This document shows, one piece after another, positions 20,009-26,422 of a DNA stretch of 26,422 nt (the stretch's first letter is position 1; each line of letters begins with the position of its first letter). Under the pieces are notes generated by a model. The model was not told the origin of the DNA. It worked only from the letters and a program-made list of their open reading frames with translations, and did no database searches. Source of the stretch: Monoraphidium neglectum (lineage: Eukaryota; Chlorophyta; Chlorophyceae; Sphaeropleales; Selenastraceae); contig NW_014013390.1 in assembly GCF_000611645.1 (NCBI RefSeq), forward strand, positions 8,024 through 34,445, written 5' to 3'. Made by a program: the position numbers and the translations under genes.

Positions 20009-23000
20009 TCAGTGGAACTGCTCGGCCTCGGTGGACCCCGCGAGGGCGGTGGTTGAGCAGCCCTCCTCGACCACCTTTTGGGCCAGCATGTCAAAGTAGC
20101 CGGTGCCTGGGGGTGGGGGTGGAAGTTGAGTTTGGATCAGTTGGCGCATCACACGGTGGTGTGTTTGATGAATCTGGGTGACGAGATTTCTCGTCAGCGT
20201 TGGCGGCGCTGTTTGAGCCGAAAACGCTCGCTCTTGGCCTGCAGCGAGGACACCGGCGGCGACCCGCAGGCCACCCCACGCAGGCCTGCCCCCGCTTGGC
20301 AGATAGGAGCACCCACCGACAAATGTCTGGTGCTTGACCGCCGCATAGCCCAGCTTCTCTGCCGCAAACTCGGCCTCCTGCGGAGTGGTGCAACGTAAGA
20401 CCAGCGGCGTGGGGTGGTGAGTGTGGCGGACCTTGGTGCCAGCTTGCGATGGAACCGAGGTTGCCAGCCGTGCCAAACCGCACAGCGGCCACGACAATAC
20501 TAGCTGTGTGGTTCTGCCTCCCAGAAGAATACCAATACCACACCTGGACTGATTACGCACGCACGCGCGCATGCGCACGCACGCATGCGCACGCACGCAC
20601 GCACGCAAGCATGCATGCACATACAGTGCACACATGCAGCACGTGCACAGCACGCACGAGATCATACACGCAACACACACGACATGGCTCGAGGGCGCAC
20701 CTGCAGGTCTGCGTATGCGCTCATGCCGCGGGTGGCGTACTCGCGCGCCAGGCTGAACATGGAGAAGTTGAGGGCGTGGAAGCCGGCCAGCGTCACAAAC
20801 TGGAACTTGTAGTTCAGCCTGGGGTGGTATTGGGTTTCGTGGCGGGGGCAGGGTGGGTTGAGCTGCTTGGGGCTGCCAGGAGCGCACATTGACCTGGCGG
20901 GGGGGACGAGGAGCCGAGCACCCGGCTTTCAGGGAACCTGCCCTGTACCAAGGCACCGCGCGAAGGAACTCGTCCACGTACACCCCTGCCCCCACTATCC
21001 CACAGCACAGCTTGCTGTGGCACCCAGCCCTCCCACGCACGCAAACCCAATCGAAGGGTGGGGGTTTCGAAGTTCAAAAAATGGTGGAGAACACTCACTT
21101 GTCGAGGTCCTGCTGGAAGGTGGCGATCTGCTCATCGCTCAGCTTCTTCTTCCAGTTGAAGCTGGGGCTGCAGTTGTAGGCGAGCAGCTTCCCGGGGAAC
21201 TTGGCGTGGATGGCCTTCGCAAACTTCTTGGCCTCCTCCATTGAGGGGTCGGAGGTCTGGGGTAATGGGGTTTTGGGAAGGGGGAGCAGGATTGTGAGTC
21301 AACGCAAGCGAGGTGACAGGCATCCAAGCAGCTTGGGCGGCCGGCACGGGGTGCTCGAGGCGGGTGGCCGCGCGTGGTGGCAGACTGGACGCTGCAATCG
21401 TGCTCGTGGTAGAGCACCAGCAGGCAGGCCGGCTCCAAGATATAAGTCAGCACGGCCATCAGGCCGGCGCGCAACAGGGTGCTGCGGTGTTGCATGCACG
21501 TACGACAGCCAATCACATTAGGGAACCCCCGAATCTTGCTAAGCCGACGCGCGCACCTCAAACCAGAGGAGGTCTGCGTAAGGGGCGTAGGCCAGGCCGC
21601 GCGCAATGGCGGCATCGATGCCGCCCTTGATGCAGTAGAATCCCTCAGACGTGCGCTCGCCTGCGGTGGTATCATCAAAGCGAAAAGGCAGTCCAGGTGA
21701 TTGGGAGGCGCGTTGTGTGTTGCTCAACCGTGGCGCGCCGCCGGGGCAACGTCTGCTGGACAGGAAAGGCGCCCTTTGGCGTGCAAGCCTTGCCACAATG
21801 ATTTTACACACACGCAGACCGCCAGCAAAGGTATGCCCCACCGTGTGCAGCGGCGCGATGCCTACGCGGGGCGAGCGCAGGCGCCCACCGGTGCAGAAGG
21901 GGCGGTCGTACTCGTCCACATCGCTGGTCAGGAGGAAGGCGCCGAGCGCGTCGGTGCGCGCGATGAGGATAGTGGGGACGTCGCACACGTCGGCCGCGAG
22001 GCGCGCGGCCTGCAGCTTGGCCACAAACTCCTTGGTGGGTACGAGCACCTGGGGTGGCGTGACGACGGGAAAAGTGAGGTAGTACTTTGGGGACCAGGGA
22101 GCGCTTGCCACTGAGCTTGTTGGGGGCAGGATATAAAGAAAACGTGCTTGCACCAGGGGCAAAAGCCCGCGCCTTGCAGGGCTGCAGGAAAGGCGCCAGC
22201 CGCACAGGAAAATCTCTACCCGGCAAACCTGCGACCCGCCCGTCAATAGAAAGAGCAGACGAAAGCAGCGCCCACCTTGCCCCCGAGGTGGCCGCACTTC
22301 TTGGCCGAGGCCAGCTGGTCCTCAAAGTGCACCCCCGCCGCGCCGGCCTTGATGAGCGCGCGCATGAGCTCGTACGCGTTGAGGTTGCCGCCAAAGCCGG
22401 CCTCTGCGTCGGCGACGATGGGCGCAAACCAGTGGGTGTCGGTCTTGCCGGCCGCGTGGGCAATCTGGTCGGCACGCTGGAAGGCCTGCGATGATGTGGA
22501 GAGAGGGAGGGAGGACAGGGGGTGAGCAGCGGGCGGCGATGGGTGCGTCGGCCGGCGCTTATGAAGCGGGGCCAAAAAAGTGTTTGCGAGGCCACAGGCG
22601 CAGACACTCGACAGCCTCCCGCCCTGTCCAGCAAAGCAAGGCCCTGGGAACGCGCTGGCAGTCATGGCGCCCTCGAGGCAGACCTGTCCAATTCAACGCA
22701 CACATCCCGACGTCGCTTGGCGGATCGCTGCGTGCATCCCAAACACTGCGCCTGCCGACCTGCGTCGCACCCCCAACAGTGACAAGGCGCTCACACGGGT
22801 TCAATCCCCACCCATTGCTCACATTGTTGATGCGCTCCACCACCTTGGGCACGCTGTCAGCCGGGTACAGCGACTGGTCGGGGTAGGTGGCCAGCGCCGT
22901 GTTGGCGTCGGCGGCCACCTGCCAGCCGGAAAGATAGATGGCCCTCAGGCCGCCAGCCACCTGCTGAACGGCTTGGTTGCCTGTTGTGATGGGAGGGAGC

Positions 23001-23811
23001 GGGCGGCGGCGGTGGTTTCATGAGGGATCAAAAAGTTGGGCTCGCTCAGGAGCAGAGGTGGCGCAAAGCCGTTCCGTCAGCCGGGCAGTCTGGCACGTCA
23101 GGAGCTGATGCAGGCAGTGGACATGCAGCCGCAAGCCTCCAATTCAAGTCACCCAACGCCCCTGGTACCCAGGTCGTCGCCCGCCCCTCACCGGTCAGGG
23201 CGCCCAGCGCGTGCACGTATGAGTCACCGCCCTCGTTGAGCAGCTTCCACAGGCGCTCCGCCCCGAGGCGGGCCAGCGAGTGCTCGATGTGGATGGAGCC
23301 GCGCAGCTGCAGCACGTCCTGCCTGCATTGCATGTTGTGGATGGAGGGCGCACGGGAGCAGGCATGTGAGAGGTGTCAATGTTTGGAGGTTGCTCTGTGT
23401 GATAGATTTGGTGAGCTGTAAAGGCGAGGCAATGCCCAGAGAGGGATGTTCGAAAGTTCAAGTGATATCGAGTTCGGTTCTGGGGGCGCGTGGTGGTTGT
23501 GCGTGTGAATACGTGTGCATAGGGGCAGGGCAGCGCCACACACCAGGGCAACAGCCCCATATCAGAATCAAATCGATCAAGTCATGATTATTGTGTATGA
23601 TTAGCGGTCTACATGCACTCCGTAGCCGCCCGTTCAAGGCAGCAGCTAACCAAACACAACCGCGCCCAGTCAGCGCTGGGTGCCGCCCCCGCCCGCTCTC
23701 GCCTAGCCGAATCCCCCGGGGACCTGAGCGGGCCTTTGCCGCCTGTGGCGCCACCCACCTGGTGAAAACACGCTTCACGCCCTCAAAGCGGTTGGCATCG
23801 CTGGAGGCCAT
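20009..23811 (-). CDS. ICL: isocitrate lyase, complete, ten exons
   Basis: The exons 23811-23759, 23322-23192, 22980-22823, 22485-22276, 22048-21889, 21660-21557, 21256-21099, 20818-20701, 20377-20317 and 20106-20009 join in perfect phase to 416 aa. The enzyme cleaves isocitrate to succinate and glyoxylate, the first committed step of the glyoxylate cycle for growth on acetate or stored lipid. Diagnostic features are [11 protein letters not shown] near the N-terminus, the metal-binding [10 protein letters not shown], the signature KKCGH with catalytic Cys178 (residues 176-180), ILIARTDA, and YNCSPSFNW (about 299-307). The length fits the short prokaryote-like/algal class, without the roughly 100-residue insertion of plant glyoxysomal enzymes. 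The C-terminus is EAEQFH, not an SKL-type peroxisomal signal, and no N-terminal targeting peptide is evident, so a cytosolic location is likely. The start is the only Met upstream of FEGVKRVFT in that exon. Confidence 0.93.
20552..20625. repeat. CGCA/TGCA-rich repeat in an isocitrate lyase intron
   Basis: A tract of CGCACGCA and CGCATGCG units lies in the intron between isocitrate lyase exons 20818-20701 and 20377-20317. It contains several short CGCATGCG palindromes and is an alternating purine-pyrimidine sequence. Here the sense strand is the GT/GC strand, opposite to the other intronic tracts of this window. Confidence 0.8.
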
Positions 23812-24008
23812 GATGGCTGCAATAGCAAAAGGGCAGGGCGCGTTGGAGGGCACGCGTTGGTTCGGGGGACAACAGCTGCAAGACCAGAGGCCGTGCGCCC
23901 GGGGCGGTTCGTGCCGTGCAGCATGGGCAGCTGCTCTGCAAGTCTGCAGACCACTTGATTTGACGGAGTGGATGAGCGGCGTGGGGGCTCGAGGCGCCCG
24001 GGGCAATC

Positions 24009-24038
24009 GCACGCTGCGGGGTGGTTCCCGCAGCGTGC
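24009..24038. promoter_or_regulatory. perfect 12-bp GC-rich hairpin upstream of isocitrate lyase
   Basis: GCACGCTGCGGG (24009-24020), a six-base loop GTGGTT, and CCCGCAGCGTGC (24027-24038) are exact reverse complements. The element sits about 200 bp upstream of the isocitrate lyase start codon. If transcription starts near the TATA candidate at 24094, it lies in the 5' UTR and would form a very stable RNA hairpin. Otherwise it is a palindromic DNA site in the promoter. Confidence 0.6.
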
Positions 24039-24093
24039 CATGTCAGCGACGCGGAGACTTCAAGCAACGGGACCTGCCGTCCCGGGAACGCCG

Positions 24094-24101
24094 CTTATAA
24101 G
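24094..24101 (-). promoter_or_regulatory. CTTATAAG TATA-box candidate for isocitrate lyase
   Basis: The symmetric octamer CTTATAAG lies about 285 bp upstream of the isocitrate lyase start codon in otherwise GC-rich sequence. It is the best TATA-like element seen in this flank. Because it is palindromic its direction is not defined by sequence. Confidence 0.3.
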
Positions 24102-25000
24102 GTGATTATGAGGCGATTGAATGCACATACAACATAATCCGCAGCGCAAGACGCCCTCACCTGGGAGGAGGGCGATAGCCTTAGTGATCACGAGCTTTTG
24201 TTGTGAGCACAAGAGAATACGGCGGCTGAAAGTGCTCACAAAAGCTCCTGGAGATATTGTGTTCAGGGTCCTCTACGCTTCCGGCTTATGTCCTGTGTGC
24301 AAAAATGCGGGAGTGACTTTTCCCATTCCCTGCGGTGACCGTTTAGCCCATGACTTAGTGAAGTAGAATAAGTTGTGAATATACTAGTAAAAAAACGCGC
24401 TTTGCTCCGCAGAATCAAGCAGGGCACAGTCCCGCGGCGCTCCACCTCAGCACAACAGACCGCCTTGTCACACAACAGACCTGTGCTCAGCACGAGGATG
24501 CATGCACAGACTTGGACTGGATGAGTGAGGCCGGTAACCAGAGCCCTTTACTATTGAATGGTTGTTCATCCACGCATACCTGGCCGTGCCGCAATCTTTT
24601 TGACCATTTCGCCTCCTGTTGACCACCCTCGTCGGAGTGTTGTTCATGCTGCTGAGGATGCAGCCAGTAACCTTGGCTGATCAACCACACTCCAGAGCCA
24701 GGAAGGCCCTCCTCTTTGCTGCCCTGGTGTCTGAAATGGTAGCTGATACACCCAAACACAAGATGTGGGTGATGCTTATTTTGAGCGTCCCGCTTCGCGC
24801 AAGGCGGCCTACAACTGCGCTCACATGTACCAAACTACATGCACCCGACTCGCTTCCATATGGACCCCAACCCGTGTGTAGCTGCAGAGCCACCCTCAAT
24901 AACACCCTCATGTTCATCACTGAAGCTGCAACACTCCACAAGCCTTGACACGCTTCGATGATTCTCTCGACAATGCGTTACACCCAACTATGGCTGCCCG

Positions 25001-26422
25001 CTACAAGATGGCGTCCTGCTCCCGCAGAGGTCCGGTCGGTAGCTGCTGCCCCGTCGGCGCGGCCGAGCCCGCCGCCGCCTGCCTGGCTATGGCCCCGCCC
25101 CTCGCTGCTGCTGATGCTGCTGCTGCTGGCGGCGTCCGCGCCGGGCCGATGGGGAGAGGCGTCATCGCGAGCGTGCCGCCGGGCCGCGGCGGCGGCGCCA
25201 CCTGCCACGGCTGCTGCGCACCCGCAGGGCCACCGCCGTTTGCAGGCAACCTGCCAAACGTTACGGGGTCGTGGTGGTGGGCGGCAGTACCATGTGAGCT
25301 GAGGATAGGAGCGGATGGTGGGGGCAGAGCATCCAGGGCGGCAGCTGGCAGCCGCTGGGTGAGGCAAAGGCCATATAAGCAGAGGCGGTAGCGCAGCACC
25401 TCAGTCCCAGCCGATCACGTCGCGCTGGGCTTTAGACTGGGCGCAAGGCTAATCAGGGCAAGCAAAGCTGGCATAAGGTAACGCAGGGCGAGGCAACGCA
25501 CAGAAACGCAAGGCAAGGCAACCCAGGCCAGTCAGGAGCGGCGGACCCGAGTCCATCCAGGCACTCCGCCTGCGGTGCACAGCGGCCCGACCCGTGGGCG
25601 CATCCCTGGGCTCACCCGGCCCCGGCGCCGAGGGATGGCCCCATCATGCCGGCCGCCCCGCGCGGCCCGCGGCGGTTGACGGCGGCCTGGCGCTTGGTGT
25701 GGCTCTGGGCCAAGACCTTGTTTTGGGGGGGGGCAGTTGGGGGATGGCAGATGTCGGCAAAGGGCTCGACTCAGATTTGCAGGTGTGTATGCGTGAAGGG
25801 AAGCGTTAGTGCTGCGCAGATGTATCACCGTTGTGCAAACGTATACATGCAAAATATGCCGCCAAGGCGCTTGACAGCATCCTTGGGGGCCCATCGTGGC
25901 TGAGCGCTGAGCTATCCAATGGAGTCACCCCGCGCACCTGGGGGGAAGCTGCCACGTAGTTGCCCGCCCACTCGGGGCTGACCTGCGTCCCCGCAAACGC
26001 GCCGCCCCACTCGGCGGCCGCCACGCCGCCAAGCGTACGCGGCTCCCCGCCTTCCGAAGAGAGCCCGAAGGTGGCGGCGGCCGAGGGGCCGAAGCCCTCC
26101 TCTGCGCCTGCACGCACGAGACAGGGGATTGCTTTTCAGTGCGGGCTGTGTCCTTGTGGCGGGAGGGACGAGGGTGACTCGCAGCAAAAGCAGGCGAGGG
26201 GCGTGCGACCACGACAGACTGCATCGGAAGAGAGGGCCGCCAAAAAGCGGCGACAGCACAAGATCGCAGTAGGCGGTGATTTGACCGCCAAACCCAGGAG
26301 CAGTGCAGCTCACCCCACGCGGAAAATTGGTCGCTCGCCGCCGGCACTCCAACCAGCGCTGTCCTACTGCCTTCCGCCGCCAGCGCCGCCCCGAACGACC
26401 CCGCACGCCCCGGCGCGGGCGC
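25001..26422 (-). CDS. unrecognised Gly/Ala/Pro-rich protein, 5' end beyond the window
   Basis: Four minus-strand exons join with consistent phase: 26314 to beyond 26422, 26107-25938, about 25716-25616 and 25250-25001 (TAG stop). The visible part begins with GSFGAALAAEGSRTALVGVP, somewhat like an FG-GAP-type repeat. It continues EEGFGPSAAATFGLSSEGGE and EWGGAFAGTQVSPEWAGNY. A basic segment follows (SHTKRQAAVNRRGPRG), then Gly/Pro/Ala-rich low complexity (MMGPSLGAGAG, QQPWQVAPPPRPGG, LAMTPLPIGP), ending REQDAIL. I do not recognise a family. The basic stretch could be nuclear-localising or RNA-binding, but that is a guess. An acceptor of AAG type is needed at 25717; a CAG twelve bases further in would shorten the exon by four residues. 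Confidence 0.55.

Larger units (their letters stand above)
23812..25000. other. 5' flank of isocitrate lyase and 3' flank of the right-edge gene
   Basis: No exon was supported in this 1.2-kb stretch. It must contain the isocitrate lyase promoter (left part) and the 3' UTR of the right-edge gene. Around 24360-24400 there is an AT-rich patch with an A7 run. Two structured elements are listed separately: a perfect hairpin and a TATA-like palindrome. Confidence 0.5.

Noticed and set aside
22770..22815. GGGTTCAATCCCC, resembling a tRNA B box
   Set aside because: No A box, acceptor stem or anticodon arm can be folded around it; it lies in the third intron of isocitrate lyase.
24121..24366. 81-codon plus-strand open frame with two CxxC-like cysteines
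   Set aside because: No splice partners, no family motif, and only a single CPVC motif; it is more likely chance in the intergenic flank.

Overview
This window looks like nuclear DNA of a green alga (Chlorophyta, probably Trebouxiophyceae-like). The coding exons are GC-rich and split by many short-to-medium spliceosomal introns. Long (GT)n/(CA)n microsatellites lie inside introns. The gene set includes plastid proteins (a YGGT/YlmG membrane protein and a PTAC16-like Rossmann protein) next to a glyoxylate-cycle enzyme. No bacterial operon structure, insertion sequence, CRISPR array, rRNA or convincing tRNA was seen. All exon models were assembled by eye from splice signals, reading-phase continuity and family motifs.

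Layout, left to right: (1) a divergent papain-family cysteine peptidase, minus strand, running off the left edge (1-2346). (2) A DNL-type zinc-finger (Hsp70-escort) protein, minus (3683-5309). (3) A YGGT/YlmG family membrane protein, plus (5618-6604), divergent from the DNL gene across a 308-bp shared promoter that carries a perfect inverted repeat and a TGACGTCA element. (4) About 2 kb with no convincing gene but a three-copy 18-bp tandem repeat. (5) A secreted glycoside-hydrolase-like (clan GH-A type) protein, minus, at least 11 exons (8687-12915). (6) A PTAC16-like plastid Rossmann/coiled-coil protein, minus, ten exons with closed reading phase, 815 aa (14155-18466). (7) A 1.5-kb gap holding one orphan serine-carboxypeptidase-like exon on the plus strand. 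(8) A complete isocitrate lyase, minus, ten exons, 416 aa (20009-23811). (9) A perfect 12-bp hairpin in the isocitrate lyase 5' region. (10) The 3' end of an unrecognised Gly/Ala/Pro-rich protein, minus, running off the right edge (25001-26422).

The genes do not form one pathway. Isocitrate lyase serves acetate and fatty-acid assimilation. The PTAC16-like and YGGT proteins point to chloroplast nucleoid and thylakoid functions, and the DNL protein to organellar Hsp70 maintenance. The cysteine peptidase and the GH-like protein each begin with a likely signal peptide and probably act in the vacuole, wall or secretory system. The most unusual coding feature is an approximately 34-residue-spaced W-x3-PF-x2-LF-x-R repeat inserted between the Rossmann and coiled-coil parts of the PTAC16-like protein.
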